Assembly: GCF_016806695.1 (NCBI RefSeq)
Contig: NZ_WUED01000010.1
Coordinates: 1 to 59,379 of the forward strand
Source: Campylobacter bilis
Lineage (GTDB): Bacteria; Campylobacterota; Campylobacteria; Campylobacterales; Campylobacteraceae
Reading direction: 5' to 3'
Length of the DNA: 59,379 nt
Positions 10,009 to 19,148 of the stretch are shown piece by piece (the stretch's first letter is position 1; every line of letters starts with the position of its first letter). The notes beneath the pieces were generated by a model, which searched no databases, was not told the DNA's origin, and saw nothing but the letters and a program-made list of their open reading frames with translations. Both the position numbers and the translations under genes were made by a program.

Positions 10009-10947
10009 ATGGCTTCATATTTAGATTTTGAAAAAAATATTCAACAAATCGATGAAGATATTGTCAATGCACAGATTAAAGGAGACACAGAAGCTGTATC
10101 GATTCTAAAGAAAAATCTTGAAAAAGAAATTTCTAAAACTTATAAAAATTTAAATGATTTTCAGCGTTTGCAATTGGCTCGTCATCCTGATCGTCCTTAT
10201 GCGCTTGATTATATAGAGCTTATTTTAAACACTCCTCATGAAATTCATGGCGATCGTGTTTTTCGTGATGATCCTGCTATTGTCTGTTTTATGGGGTATT
10301 TAGGTGAGAGAAAAATTATTGTTATTGGGGAGCAAAAAGGTCGTGGTACAAAAGATAAAATCGCTAGAAATTTTGGTATGCCTCATCCTGAAGGCTATCG
10401 TAAAGCTTTAAGAGTGGCAAGACTTGCTGAAAAATTTCAAATTCCTATTTTATTTTTAATTGATACTCCAGGTGCTTATCCTGGTATAGGTGCTGAAGAG
10501 CGGGGCCAAAGTGAGGCTATTGCTAGAAATTTATATGAATTAAGTGATTTAAAAATTCCTACTATTGCAATCGTAATTGGTGAAGGTGGTAGTGGAGGAG
10601 CTTTGGCTATAGGTGTGGCTGATAAGCTAGCTATGATGAAGAATTCTGTTTTTTCTGTCATTTCTCCTGAAGGTTGTGCTGCAATACTTTGGAATGATCC
10701 TGCAAAAAGTGAAGCTGCAACTAAGGCTATGAAAGTAACGGCTGATGATTTAAAATCTCAAGGTTTGATTGATGATGTTATAGAAGAGCCCATAAATGGT
10801 GCCCACCGTAATAAAGAAGCAGCTGCAATTGCCATTGCTGATTATATAGAAAAATCTTTAAATGAGCTTGAAAATATTGATGTTCGAGAGCTTTCTGCTA
10901 ATCGTATGCAAAAGATTTTAAAAATTGGGGCTTATCAGGAAATTTAA
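10009..10947 (+). CDS. accA: Acetyl-CoA carboxylase carboxyltransferase, alpha subunit
   Basis: One half of the carboxyltransferase that makes malonyl-CoA, the first committed step of fatty-acid synthesis. The 312-residue length matches the family. Motifs are [45 protein letters not shown] and the oxyanion glycine-rich [11 protein letters not shown]. It has no adjacent accD, which is normal in this group. It forms the end of the acpP-fabF-accA unit. Confidence 0.97.
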   Translation: MASYLDFEKNIQQIDEDIVNAQIKGDTEAVSILKKNLEKEISKTYKNLNDFQRLQLARHPDRPYALDYIELILNTPHEIHGDRVFRDDPAIVCFMGYLGERKIIVIGEQKGRGTKDKIARNFGMPHPEGYRKALRVARLAEKFQIPILFLIDTPGAYPGIGAEERGQSEAIARNLYELSDLKIPTIAIVIGEGGSGGALAIGVADKLAMMKNSVFSVISPEGCAAILWNDPAKSEAATKAMKVTADDLKSQGLIDDVIEEPINGAHRNKEAAAIAIADYIEKSLNELENIDVRELSANRMQKILKIGAYQEI

Positions 10948-11199
10948 GCTTTTTGTCTTTTTGATGGATAAAAAATATTACTTAAGTCCTAAAATGGTTT
11001 TAATTAATGAAAAGCATTTGAATTTAATCATGCTTTATTTAGAAAATGTTATAGCTTTTATTGGTGCAAAATTTCAAAATCCGTGTAATTGTATGAGTTC
11101 AAAGAAATTTTTCATTGTGTTAAAGAATTTTTATATTAGCTTTTATTTCAAGTATATTTTAAGTAAAAATTTATTATTTTAAAGAAAAAAGAGTAAAGC
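10948..11199. other. Intergenic region after accA
   Basis: About 250 bp. A frame overlapping the accA end can be read through to 11182, but its composition (Lys, Asn, Phe, Leu runs), lack of a ribosome binding site and lack of recognisable motifs argue against a gene. I recall that in NCTC 11168 this interval holds remnants of a TonB-dependent receptor and another small gene. I cannot identify either here. Confidence 0.45.
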
Positions 11200-11784
11200 A
11201 TGGCATTTAAAAATTTAAAAGAACTTCCTTTTAAAGAATCAAATTATATTAAACCTAAAAGATTTGCTTATGAGAGCAAGGGTAAAATTGCTACTTGGGA
11301 TTTTATAGAGGCAAAGGATAGTGTGTCTGTGCTTTTATATCATAAAGAATGGGAAAGTTTTATTTTTGTGCGTCAGTTTCGTATACCACTTTGGTACTAT
11401 CAACTTCATGATCAAAAGTATAAAAAAAATGAAAATATGGGATATACTATAGAACTTTGTTCAGGGCTTGTAGATAAAAATTTATCTTTAGAAGAAATAG
11501 CTAAAGAAGAATGTATAGAAGAACTAGGATATGCTCCTAAAATTTTAGAAAAAATAGGGGACTTTTATACAGGTTTTGGATCAGGGGTGAGTAGACAAAG
11601 CTTTTATTTTGCACAAGTGGATGAAAATGATAGAGTTTCTTCAGGCGGTGGGATTGACGATGAGGAAATCGAAGCTATTTACATTAAAGTACAGGATTTT
11701 GAAGCACAGTGTAAGGACATGATAAGAACACCTTTGCTTGATTTTGCCTATATGTGGTTTTTAAAAGAAAAGTGGAAAAAGTGA
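11200..11784 (+). CDS. Nudix hydrolase, UDP-sugar/ADP-ribose pyrophosphatase-like
   Basis: A 194-residue Nudix protein. The Nudix box is degenerate: GLVDKNLSLEEIAKEECIEE followed by LGY. The last EExGU element is intact, but the first Glu is Leu and the Arg of REU is Glu under a strict alignment. The GLVDK entry resembles the NUDT14/nucleoside diphosphate-sugar subfamily, which often has an offset box. Substrate specificity cannot be read from the sequence. It stands alone between accA and a convergent chemoreceptor. Confidence 0.82.
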   Translation: MAFKNLKELPFKESNYIKPKRFAYESKGKIATWDFIEAKDSVSVLLYHKEWESFIFVRQFRIPLWYYQLHDQKYKKNENMGYTIELCSGLVDKNLSLEEIAKEECIEELGYAPKILEKIGDFYTGFGSGVSRQSFYFAQVDENDRVSSGGGIDDEEIEAIYIKVQDFEAQCKDMIRTPLLDFAYMWFLKEKWKK

Positions 11785-11787
11785 TAT

Positions 11788-11817
11788 TTTTGATTAAGCT
11801 TAAAGGCTTAATCAAAA
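11788..11817. terminator. Bidirectional terminator, Nudix gene / chemoreceptor
   Basis: TTTTGATTAAGC (11788-11799) pairs perfectly with GCTTAATCAAAA (11806-11817) around a 6-nt loop. It has T-rich arms in both directions, between two convergent genes. Confidence 0.85.
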
Positions 11818-11820
11818 GTT

Positions 11821-12918
11821 TTAACCATGCGATTCATTAAGCATTTCTTTAAATACATTGAAAAGATCAAGTGAGGCATTTTCAGCAACTTCACATTTAT
11901 TAATAACACTAAGTTGAGTGATATCTTTGCTAACATCTTGTGTATTTGCTATTGTTATAGCTGCATTCATATTTTCATGAACTTTTTCATGAGGTTCATT
12001 GATTTTTAAGAAGCTTTTGCTATGTCCAAATCTTTCTTTACCTGTGCTAGCGAGCCATTTTCCTAAACGACAAGAAGTATGATCTGCTAGTTGTTTTCCT
12101 GATTTTGCAAAAATTTCTTTGTAACCATTTAATTTAAAGGCTATATGATCAAGTTTTGCTAAAGATACAAAAGCTTCAGAAGCAATGCCTACAGCATTGG
12201 AGTTAGTAGAATGTGCTTCGTTTACTAAATGAGTGAATTTTTCTGAAAAACTCATAATATGTGCATTAGAATCCATAGAGATTTTTTCTACTTGTTCGCT
12301 TTGGGTGTACATTTCATTTGCATTTTGTTTTAAAAGATTGATATTCATTTCAACTTCAGTAGTCGCTTTTTGGGTTTTTTCAGCTAATTTTCTTACTTCA
12401 TCAGCAACAACTGCAAATCCGCGACCATGTTCTCCTGCTCTAGCAGCTTCTATAGCTGCATTAAGAGCTAAAAGATTGGTTTGATCAGATACATCTTTAA
12501 TTAAGTTGATTACATTAGTAATTTCATCGACACTTCTGTGTAAAGTTCCTGCAACATCTCTTGTTTTATTTGCTGATTCTGTAATATCCCCTAAAGATGC
12601 ATTAATAGAATTAGCAATATCATTAAGTTCATCCATTTCTGTAAGAGAGTTTTTAGAATAATTAGAAATAACTTCTGCTTTGTTTACATTTTCTAGCATA
12701 TCTGCTTGTACTATAGCAATGTTTTTTAAAACTCCAGTTAATAAAACATTTAAAAGATCGGTTTTAAGTTTAGATTCTAAGGCTGCTTGTTCTAAGGATG
12801 AAATTTTATGTTTTAATTCCAGATTCTCAGATTGCAATTTTTTAATTTGATGCGTAAGAGTTTTGTTATCTTCTTCAAGTTTTTGAAGTTCAAAATGGTT
12901 GGTTTTGTTTTTAAACAT
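11821..12918 (-). CDS. tlp6: Cytoplasmic chemoreceptor with C-terminal CZB domain
   Basis: A 365-residue methyl-accepting chemotaxis protein with no membrane segment. An N-terminal coiled coil (about residues 8-60) leads into the signalling coiled coil, whose hairpin tip ([20 protein letters not shown], about 145-164, then [16 protein letters not shown]) contacts CheA/CheW. The C-terminus (about 254-330) carries a chemoreceptor zinc-binding region: [16 protein letters not shown] and PHEKVHENM supply Cys and His ligands. CZB domains in other species sense zinc or hypochlorous acid. The ligand here is unknown. The symbol follows the C. jejuni Tlp numbering as I recall it. Confidence 0.88.
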   Translation of the reverse strand: MFKNKTNHFELQKLEEDNKTLTHQIKKLQSENLELKHKISSLEQAALESKLKTDLLNVLLTGVLKNIAIVQADMLENVNKAEVISNYSKNSLTEMDELNDIANSINASLGDITESANKTRDVAGTLHRSVDEITNVINLIKDVSDQTNLLALNAAIEAARAGEHGRGFAVVADEVRKLAEKTQKATTEVEMNINLLKQNANEMYTQSEQVEKISMDSNAHIMSFSEKFTHLVNEAHSTNSNAVGIASEAFVSLAKLDHIAFKLNGYKEIFAKSGKQLADHTSCRLGKWLASTGKERFGHSKSFLKINEPHEKVHENMNAAITIANTQDVSKDITQLSVINKCEVAENASLDLFNVFKEMLNESHG

Positions 12919-12927
12919 TGTCCTGCC

Positions 12928-13143
12928 TTATTTTTTATAGTTTACTAGATATTGATTAAGCTCATCTTTTACACGGAGTTTTTCTTTTTTTAGTGTTGAA
13001 ATTTCCATACTGTTAAGAGAAGTTCTGCCTTCTTCTGCGTCTTTAATCATATCATCGAGTTCATTATGGCGATCAAATAATTTAGTAAAATAAACATCTT
13101 TGCCTTTTAGTTCGGACATTAGTTCTCTATACTCATGTAGCAT
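12928..13143 (-). CDS. DUF465 (YdcH-like) small coiled-coil protein
   Basis: A 71-residue charged helical protein of the YdcH/DUF465 family. FDRHNELDDMI and STLKKEKLRVKDELNQYL are the two helices typical of it. The function is not established. It lies 9 bp upstream of the chemoreceptor gene on the same strand, so it is probably in the same transcript. Confidence 0.75.
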   Translation of the reverse strand: MLHEYRELMSELKGKDVYFTKLFDRHNELDDMIKDAEEGRTSLNSMEISTLKKEKLRVKDELNQYLVNYKK

Positions 13144-13339
13144 AAACTCTCCTTAAATATTAGTGAAATTGAAATTAGGGTTATGAAATACGATATTTTA
13201 CACTATTAAATGATAATTTAAGCTTAAAAAATAATAAAATAAGTAATAATTTTTAAATATGCATTATATGTGTGATTGCTTAAAAATAAAATTTTTAGAT
13301 TTAAGATATTTTAAAATTTTGAGGATTTATTCCTCAAAA

Positions 13340-13534
13340 TTATTTAGAATTTTGTTTTTTAAGAGTCCTTAAGGTAGAAGCAGCAATTTTCATTTTTCTT
13401 GTAGTACCATCTTCTAAAGTTATGCGTACTGTTCTAAGATTGGGTAAAAAGCGTCTTTTTGTTTTGTTGTTAGCATGGCTGACATTATTACCTACCATGG
13501 GACGTTTGCCTGTGATCTGACATATTCTTGCCAT
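13340..13534 (-). CDS. rpmB: 50S ribosomal protein L28
   Basis: 64 residues. It shows the L28 signature [32 protein letters not shown] (positions 1-32, read in parts) and the basic C-terminus. It is a single gene with about 190 bp of AT-rich DNA downstream before the DUF465 gene and a 145-bp divergent gap to rpe. An AAGGAT ribosome binding site is visible just before its start on the minus strand. Confidence 0.97.
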   Translation of the reverse strand: MARICQITGKRPMVGNNVSHANNKTKRRFLPNLRTVRITLEDGTTRKMKIAASTLRTLKKQNSK

Positions 13535-13679
13535 TTTTTATCCTTATGAAAATTTTAAATCAAGATCTTATCAAATTTAAGCTTAAAATATTCACATATT
13601 TATAGTTTTTTTAATATATAAATAGATAGAATATGTTTATTTTAGAGTTTTATAATTTAATTTTTAAGGTTTTTATTTT

Positions 13680-14327
13680 ATGTATGTAGCTCCTAGTTTA
13701 TTATCTGTGAATTTTTTAAGATTAGAAGAAGAAATCAAGGCTATTGATGCTGCAGGGGCTGATCTTTTACATATTGATGTGATGGATGGGCATTTTGTCC
13801 CTAATTTGACTTTTGGGCCTTGTGTTATAGAAAAAATTTCAAGTATTACTAAAGTGCCATTAGATGTACATTTAATGGTTAAGGATGTGAGTAAATTTGT
13901 AGATCTTTTCATTCCTTTAAAACCTAAATTCATTTCTTTTCATATTGAAAGCGAAGATCACCCTATAAGGCTTTGTGAATATATAAAAAATCATGGTATC
14001 CATCCAGCTATTGTATTAAATCCTCATACTCCTGTAAGTTCTATTAAACATATGATAGAATTTGTAGATATGGTGCTTTTAATGAGTGTTAATCCTGGGT
14101 TTGGAGGACAAAAATTTTTACCTTTAGTTTATGAGAAAATCAAAGAATTGCGTCAAAGAATTGATGAGAAAAATGCTAAGGTTTTTATAGAGGTTGATGG
14201 AGGGGTTAATGGCTTAAATGCAAGCGATTTGGAGTTAGCAGGAGCTGATATTTTAGTAGCGGGAAATTATATTTTTTCTTCAGACGATTATAAAACCGCA
14301 ATTTCGTCTTTAAAGTTTGAATTTTGA
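13680..14327 (+). CDS. rpe: Ribulose-phosphate 3-epimerase
   Basis: Pentose-phosphate pathway TIM-barrel enzyme, 215 residues. Metal and catalytic residues lie in LLHIDVMDGHFVPN (His31, Asp33, Asp36), HLMV, MSVNPGFGGQ and EVDGGVN, with a phosphate-binding VAGNYIF end. The stop overlaps the TTG start of the next gene by four bases (TTGA). Confidence 0.97.
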   Translation: MYVAPSLLSVNFLRLEEEIKAIDAAGADLLHIDVMDGHFVPNLTFGPCVIEKISSITKVPLDVHLMVKDVSKFVDLFIPLKPKFISFHIESEDHPIRLCEYIKNHGIHPAIVLNPHTPVSSIKHMIEFVDMVLLMSVNPGFGGQKFLPLVYEKIKELRQRIDEKNAKVFIEVDGGVNGLNASDLELAGADILVAGNYIFSSDDYKTAISSLKFEF

Positions 14328-15085
14328 GTTTACAGCAAATTGATCAGATTATTTCTGTATTAAATAAGCAAAGCAAACCTTATGATTGGGTTATTGAAGC
14401 ATTTTCTAAAATCGAAGAATTAAAAAATTTTGATTTAGATTTGGAAACTTTTGAACTTTTAGGTTTGGCTTTGATTTTAAATAAGGATAATACTCTTACT
14501 CTTAAAACGCGTACAAAAAAAATCAAAGAAGAAATTTTTTGTATAGTAGATATAGAAAGCACAGGTGGGGTGAGCAAGGGAGAAATTTTAGAAATTGGAG
14601 CTGTGAAAATTCAAAATTCTAAAGAAATTGGGACTTTTCACAGTTTTATTAAAGTAAAAGAAATCCCTGATAATATCAAAGAACTTACAGGTATTAGCTA
14701 TGATATGGTAGAAAATGCACCCATCTTGTCAAAAGTTTTGCATGATTTTAGACTTTTTTTAAAAGATAGCGTTTTTGTTGCCCATAATGTGTGTTTTGAT
14801 TATAGTTTTATTTCTAAGGTTTTAAATGAATGTGATTTTGGAATTTTACTCAACCGTCGTATTTGTACTATAGAATTGGCACAATGTTGTATACAAAGCC
14901 CCCGATATAAACTTGAGGTGTTAAAGGAATTTTTAGGTATAGAGAATGTGCATCATAGAGCCTTAGATGATGCTTTAGCCGCTGCTGAAATTTTCAAATA
15001 TTGTCTTGGAAGGCTTCCTTATCATATAAAAACCACAGAAGAATTGATCCATTTTACAAAAACCGCACGTTTAAAGATAAAATGA
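14324..15085 (+). CDS. dnaQ: DnaQ-like 3'-5' exonuclease
   Basis: A 253-residue DEDDh exonuclease, probably the proofreading epsilon subunit or a related exonuclease. ExoI is VDIEST (Asp76, Glu78), ExoII is VAHNVCFDYSF and ExoIII is HHRALDDALAAAEIF. An N-terminal extension of about 70 residues precedes the nuclease domain and is not part of classical E. coli DnaQ. The start is a TTG overlapping the rpe stop, so translation is probably coupled to rpe. Confidence 0.85.
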   Translation: MSLQQIDQIISVLNKQSKPYDWVIEAFSKIEELKNFDLDLETFELLGLALILNKDNTLTLKTRTKKIKEEIFCIVDIESTGGVSKGEILEIGAVKIQNSKEIGTFHSFIKVKEIPDNIKELTGISYDMVENAPILSKVLHDFRLFLKDSVFVAHNVCFDYSFISKVLNECDFGILLNRRICTIELAQCCIQSPRYKLEVLKEFLGIENVHHRALDDALAAAEIFKYCLGRLPYHIKTTEELIHFTKTARLKIK

Positions 15086-15129
15086 ATCATTATTAATAAT
15101 AATATTTTATAATATTCTTAATAATAAAT

Positions 15130-15210
15130 GACGGGAGCTTGTGATACAGGCTGAGAGTAAGTTAAAAGCTTAGACCGAACCGGATCTGGATAATGCCAGC
15201 GTCGGGAAGA
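15130..15210 (+). promoter_or_regulatory. TPP riboswitch
   Basis: The aptamer core is clear. ACGGGAGC opens it, CTGAGAG (15151-15157) is the pyrimidine-binding element, and GACCGAACCGGATCTGGATA (from 15173) and ATGCCAGCG with the closing GTCGGGA complete it. The partner gene thiC is the most common target of this class. A hairpin at 15232-15269 next to the ribosome binding site is a plausible expression platform. Confidence 0.96.
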
Positions 15211-15231
15211 TTTATAAAATTAAATACTTTC

Positions 15232-15269
15232 AAAAATTTGTACTTACCCTTCATTTATCCCAAATTTTT
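15232..15269 (+). promoter_or_regulatory. Hairpin before the thiC ribosome binding site
   Basis: AAAAATTTG (15232-15240) and CAAATTTTT (15261-15269) form a perfect 9-bp stem that ends exactly where the AAAAGGAT ribosome binding site begins. ACTTAC in the loop (15242-15247) could also pair with GTAAGT inside the aptamer (15156-15161), giving a possible switch. This is inference from complementarity. Confidence 0.55.
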
Positions 15270-15283
15270 AAAAGGATAAATTT

Positions 15284-16576
15284 ATGAAAACTCAAATGAA
15301 TTATGCCAAAGAAGGTATTTTTACTAAACAGATGCAAATTGTTGCACAAAAAGAGCAAGTAAGTGAAGATTTTTTGCTTGAAAATTTAGCTTGTGGTAAA
15401 ATCATTATCCCTGCGAATATTAATCACAAAAGCCTTGATCCTAATGGCATAGGATTTGGACTTCGTACTAAGGTAAATGTTAATTTAGGGGTTTCAAATG
15501 ATTGTATTGATTATACTGAGGAAATGGAAAAAGTCGATCTTGCCCATAAGTTTAATATTGAAGCGATTATGGATTTGAGTAATTATGGTAAAACCAGCCA
15601 TTTTAGAGATAAACTCATTAGTGTTTCAAAAGCTATGATAGGTACTGTTCCAGTTTATGATGCGGTTGGGTTTTTAGAAAAAGACTTAAAGCAAATCAGT
15701 GCTAAAGATTTTTTAGATGTGGTTTATCATCATGCTAAAAGTGGAGTTGATTTTATGACTATTCATGCAGGTATTAATTCTCGTGCAGCACATATTTTTA
15801 AACAAAGCAAAAGAATCACAAATATAGTTTCAAGAGGAGGATCTGTGCTTTATGCTTGGATGATGATGAAAGAAGCTGAAAATCCTTTTTTTGAATATTA
15901 TGATGATTTGCTTGATATTTGTTTAAAATATGATGTGACTTTATCATTAGGGGATGCTTTGCGTCCAGGATCAACACATGATGCAAGTGATGTGGCACAA
16001 ATTTCAGAATTGATTGAGTTGTCTTTGCTTACCCAAAGAGCTTGGGACGTTGGGGTTCAGGTGATGATAGAAGGGCCTGGACACATGACTATTAATGAGA
16101 TTGAGGCAAATATGCAAATAGAAAAGCGTTTATGTAAAGGGGCACCTTTTTATGTTTTAGGACCTTTGGTGACAGATATTGGAGCAGGTTATGATCATAT
16201 TAGCGGGGCTATTGGAGGAGCTGTTGCAGCAGCAAGTGGGGCAGATATACTTTGCTATGTTACCTCTGCAGAACATTTAAGACTTCCTAATTTACAAGAT
16301 GTTCGAGATGGTATAGTTGCAACTAAAATTGCAGCACATGCAGGAGATATAGCAAAGCTTCCAAAAGAAAGAGCCGTAGATGATGCTATGAGTAAAGCAA
16401 GACAAGATATAGACTGGGAAAAAATGTTTAAGCTTGCCATTGATGGAGAAAAAGCCAAAAAAATGTTTAATGAACGTCGTCCTGATGATTTAAACTCATG
16501 TTCTATGTGTGGTAAAATGTGTGCTATGAATACCATGAATCAAATTTTAAAAGGCGATGATGTCAGTTTAACTTGA
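15284..16576 (+). CDS. thiC: Phosphomethylpyrimidine synthase
   Basis: Radical SAM enzyme that converts aminoimidazole ribotide to the HMP-phosphate pyrimidine of thiamine. At 430 residues it matches the shorter, non-extended ThiC form. It has the NxGxS-like motif [21 protein letters not shown] and [18 protein letters not shown]. The C-terminal cluster ligands are in CSMCGKMC (Cys406, Cys409, Cys413). It is controlled by the TPP riboswitch upstream. The stop overlaps the convergent membrane protein gene by 9 bp. Confidence 0.97.
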   Translation: MKTQMNYAKEGIFTKQMQIVAQKEQVSEDFLLENLACGKIIIPANINHKSLDPNGIGFGLRTKVNVNLGVSNDCIDYTEEMEKVDLAHKFNIEAIMDLSNYGKTSHFRDKLISVSKAMIGTVPVYDAVGFLEKDLKQISAKDFLDVVYHHAKSGVDFMTIHAGINSRAAHIFKQSKRITNIVSRGGSVLYAWMMMKEAENPFFEYYDDLLDICLKYDVTLSLGDALRPGSTHDASDVAQISELIELSLLTQRAWDVGVQVMIEGPGHMTINEIEANMQIEKRLCKGAPFYVLGPLVTDIGAGYDHISGAIGGAVAAASGADILCYVTSAEHLRLPNLQDVRDGIVATKIAAHAGDIAKLPKERAVDDAMSKARQDIDWEKMFKLAIDGEKAKKMFNERRPDDLNSCSMCGKMCAMNTMNQILKGDDVSLT

Positions 16577-17086
16577 ATAAATTTTGAGAGTGAGGTTTAT
16601 AATAATACCTTGCTCTGCAGCTTTGAGTTTAAGAGGATAATCGATTTTAATGAGATTATTATAGTTTTTTAAAGCATCAATGAAATCATAAAGACGTCTA
16701 GGATTGTTGATTGTTGCTTGGATGAGTAAGCGATTTTTTAGGTATTTTTCTGGTTTTTCTAAATTTGTTTCTTTAATTTCAATATTTTTAAAATATTTTT
16801 GTAAAAAAATGTTAAAATTCTTTATATTAAAATTTTGTTTGAATTGATCTAAGCTTTTGTTGTTTTCATTCCTTAAATCTGAGATTTTATCTTTGCTAAC
16901 ATTTAATTTTGCTTTAGCTGCTTTTAATATTGTGAATTGAGAATTTTCTCTAAGACTTGCTTGTTGATAATTTTTAAGTGTGGGTAAAAGTAAAAATAAA
17001 ATCAATGCTGTACAAACACTAATGAAACTTAATGCATAAATGAGAAGTTTTAATAAATTGATTTCTTCAAGACTTTTATCTTTCAT
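16568..17086 (-). CDS. PilO/GspM-like inner-membrane protein
   Basis: A 172-residue protein with one N-terminal membrane helix (about residues 13-34), a following coiled coil (about 40-75) and a small alpha/beta periplasmic domain. This bitopic layout and its place as third gene after a PilM-like and a PilN-like gene resemble PilO of type IV pili or GspM of type II secretion. No sequence motif proves it, so the function is inferred from architecture and order. It abuts the preceding gene directly. Confidence 0.6.
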   Translation of the reverse strand: MKDKSLEEINLLKLLIYALSFISVCTALILFLLLPTLKNYQQASLRENSQFTILKAAKAKLNVSKDKISDLRNENNKSLDQFKQNFNIKNFNIFLQKYFKNIEIKETNLEKPEKYLKNRLLIQATINNPRRLYDFIDALKNYNNLIKIDYPLKLKAAEQGIIINLTLKIYSS

Positions 17087-17602
17087 TTATAACTCCTGGA
17101 ATTTTTTGCTAATATTGACAAAACGATACCATCCATTATCCAAACGATAGTAAGTTGTACTGCTTTGATCAAAAATACTTTTTAAAGGAGTTTCTAAAAG
17201 CAAGGCAAACATTTCCTTAGTAGGTGTAACCCCAATAAGTTTTAAAGAATATGCTTGTTGTTCAACGCTTTCAAGGGTGATATTGTCAGTTTTTACAACA
17301 ATATCTAATAAACTTTTTAAACTTTCTTTAAGGATTTGATTTTGGGTATTGAAATTTGTAGCTATTTGGCTTTGTTCGAGTAAGACTGCATAAAGCATTT
17401 CGTTTTGTTTTGTTTGCTTTTCAAGTGTGGTGATTTGTTGTTTTTCGTCTTTAATAGAAGTGTGAATTAGGGTGATTTTTATTCCATATATAAAATAAAT
17501 TAATAATATAAACAATATACTAAAACTAAAAAGTCCTAGCCAAATTTTATCAAAAAGTGTGAAAATAGGTTTTTTTCTTGGTTGTATGAAGCTATAAGTC
17601 AT
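17087..17602 (-). CDS. PilN/GspL-like inner-membrane protein
   Basis: 171 residues. A short basic cytoplasmic tail (QPRKKP) is followed by a membrane helix at about residues 22-44, a coiled coil with ITTLEKQTKQ, and a periplasmic domain. The start overlaps the stop of the upstream 305-residue protein by 4 bp (ATGA), so the two are coupled. It may form a complex with its neighbours in a pilus- or secretion-like platform. This is inference from topology. Confidence 0.6.
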   Translation of the reverse strand: MTYSFIQPRKKPIFTLFDKIWLGLFSFSILFILLIYFIYGIKITLIHTSIKDEKQQITTLEKQTKQNEMLYAVLLEQSQIATNFNTQNQILKESLKSLLDIVVKTDNITLESVEQQAYSLKLIGVTPTKEMFALLLETPLKSIFDQSSTTYYRLDNGWYRFVNISKKFQEL

Positions 17603-18516
17603 TTAAGCTCCTTTCGCATTAATTCTATCATCAAATCAAGTGTATTAATGCTTTTAACCTTCACTTCTAAAAAAGTTTCATTTTCTAAAAAATCAATTGC
17701 ACTTATATCAATACTTGATTCACTATATAATAAAATATCATTAATAAAAGATCCTAAATATTTATCATCATTATAAAATTTGTTAATGCTAGTGATGATA
17801 TAGCGAGAAAGCTCCATGTCGTTGTTAAATTGATTTAATTCTTCTAGGTTAAAATTGTCTTCATCAGTTAAATCAGGATTTTTTTCTTCATCAAGTAGAT
17901 CAAATTTTTCGTTTAAACTTTCATTAAAATTATCTAAAGTCATTTCGGTATTATCATCGCTTTGGGTTTTTTGGTTTTCTTCTGGAAGTTTAAGATCTCC
18001 GTATAAAATTGTATTGCCTTTAGCTATAATAAGTGCTAAAAGATTTTCTCGCTTAAGGCCATAAAGTAAGATTTTATCTTCGGCTTGTTTTTCCTTTTGT
18101 ATATTATAATAAAGAAGCGCGAAAGGGGAATATAAAAAATCCAAACCTTTGTACTCTTCAAAAAGTTCATTATAATATTCTATATGTTCAGTAGCTGTAT
18201 AAATTAAAGCATTATTTAATAAGATATGCTGTAGACTGATTTTTCCTATATTAAATTGTTCACAATCTTTGATATTTGTACTTGGTATTAATCCTTGTTC
18301 TTTAGCATCTAAAAATAAGGCTGTATGGTAGAATAAGAAATGCTTGCTTAAATTTTTTACGTATTCTAATAAATTTTCACTTTTTTTAAAACTTTTTTCA
18401 TTGCTGCTAATTAGTTTATTTGCCCTATAAATAGAAGCTTTCAAGATATTTTTCTTATCTTTTAAGATGATACTAATGAAAAGTTGCGGGAGTATTTTTT
18501 TTAGCAAAAATAACAT
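17599..18516 (-). CDS. PilM-like cytoplasmic protein (uncertain)
   Basis: 305 residues, soluble apart from a hydrophobic N-terminus (LFLLKKILPQLFISIIL). The first half has alternating strands and helices. The middle contains an acidic, low-complexity linker (about 190-230, rich in Asp, Glu and Asn). The C-terminal 60 residues form another small domain. As the first member of the trio it sits where PilM or the cytoplasmic half of GspL would. I do not see the actin-fold phosphate motifs clearly, so the family is not proven. Confidence 0.5.
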   Translation of the reverse strand: MLFLLKKILPQLFISIILKDKKNILKASIYRANKLISSNEKSFKKSENLLEYVKNLSKHFLFYHTALFLDAKEQGLIPSTNIKDCEQFNIGKISLQHILLNNALIYTATEHIEYYNELFEEYKGLDFLYSPFALLYYNIQKEKQAEDKILLYGLKRENLLALIIAKGNTILYGDLKLPEENQKTQSDDNTEMTLDNFNESLNEKFDLLDEEKNPDLTDEDNFNLEELNQFNNDMELSRYIITSINKFYNDDKYLGSFINDILLYSESSIDISAIDFLENETFLEVKVKSINTLDLMIELMRKELK

Positions 18517-18524
18517 TTCATTCC

Positions 18525-19148
18525 TTAAAATTGATCGGCTAAACTGATTTTATCAAATTGTTCTATTAGGAATTCTTTGGCCTTTTCTTTATCTAGTTTG
18601 GAAATATCCAAAGGCTTGCTTAAACTATAAGTGATTTTGCTAAAAGGTTTTGGCAAAATCATCTTGTCCCAACTTCTAAATTCCCAAAAACGACTGGCTT
18701 CATAGTTTAAAATCCTTATTTTTAAGCCTTTTTTTTGAGCTAAAGTAATAGAACCATCTGAAACACTATGATAAGGCCCACGCGGCCCATCAGGTGTAAT
18801 AACTATATCGTCATTTTGATCTAAAACTTTAAAAGCAGATCTAAGTGCATTACTGCCACCCCTTGAGGTGCTTCCGCGCACAGTATTGAGTCCAAAAAGT
18901 TTAATAATTTTAGCAATTTGCTCTCCATCTTGATGATAAGAAATCATCACATAAGCTTTTTTATTTTTTTGTCTATAGTGTTTAAAAGCAAAGGGCATTA
19001 AAGCTAATTTTCCATGCCAAAAAAGTATTACATTAGGCTTAAGATCGATTTTTTCACCTTTGTAGTGCTTTTTACAGGTTAGAAAAATCAACCATTGTAA
19101 GATAAAAATTATATATGTTAAACAATAAATTTTAAATGATTTCCCCAT
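18525..19148 (-). CDS. DUF374 lysophospholipid acyltransferase-like protein
   Basis: About 207 residues from the internal Met at 19148. A longer reading from 19169 would overlap miaB by 38 bp. It has one N-terminal membrane helix and then DUF374 features. [15 protein letters not shown] carries the acyltransferase-type His. [23 protein letters not shown] and [10 protein letters not shown] follow. Related proteins act on lipid A or lysophospholipids, and the substrate here is unknown. It is co-transcribed with miaB. Confidence 0.8.
   Translation of the reverse strand: MGKSFKIYCLTYIIFILQWLIFLTCKKHYKGEKIDLKPNVILFWHGKLALMPFAFKHYRQKNKKAYVMISYHQDGEQIAKIIKLFGLNTVRGSTSRGGSNALRSAFKVLDQNDDIVITPDGPRGPYHSVSDGSITLAQKKGLKIRILNYEASRFWEFRSWDKMILPKPFSKITYSLSKPLDISKLDKEKAKEFLIEQFDKISLADQF

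Noticed and set aside
10925-11182. 85-residue open frame overlapping the end of accA
   Set aside because: It has low-complexity Lys/Asn/Phe/Leu composition, no ribosome binding site, a large overlap with accA and no recognisable motif.
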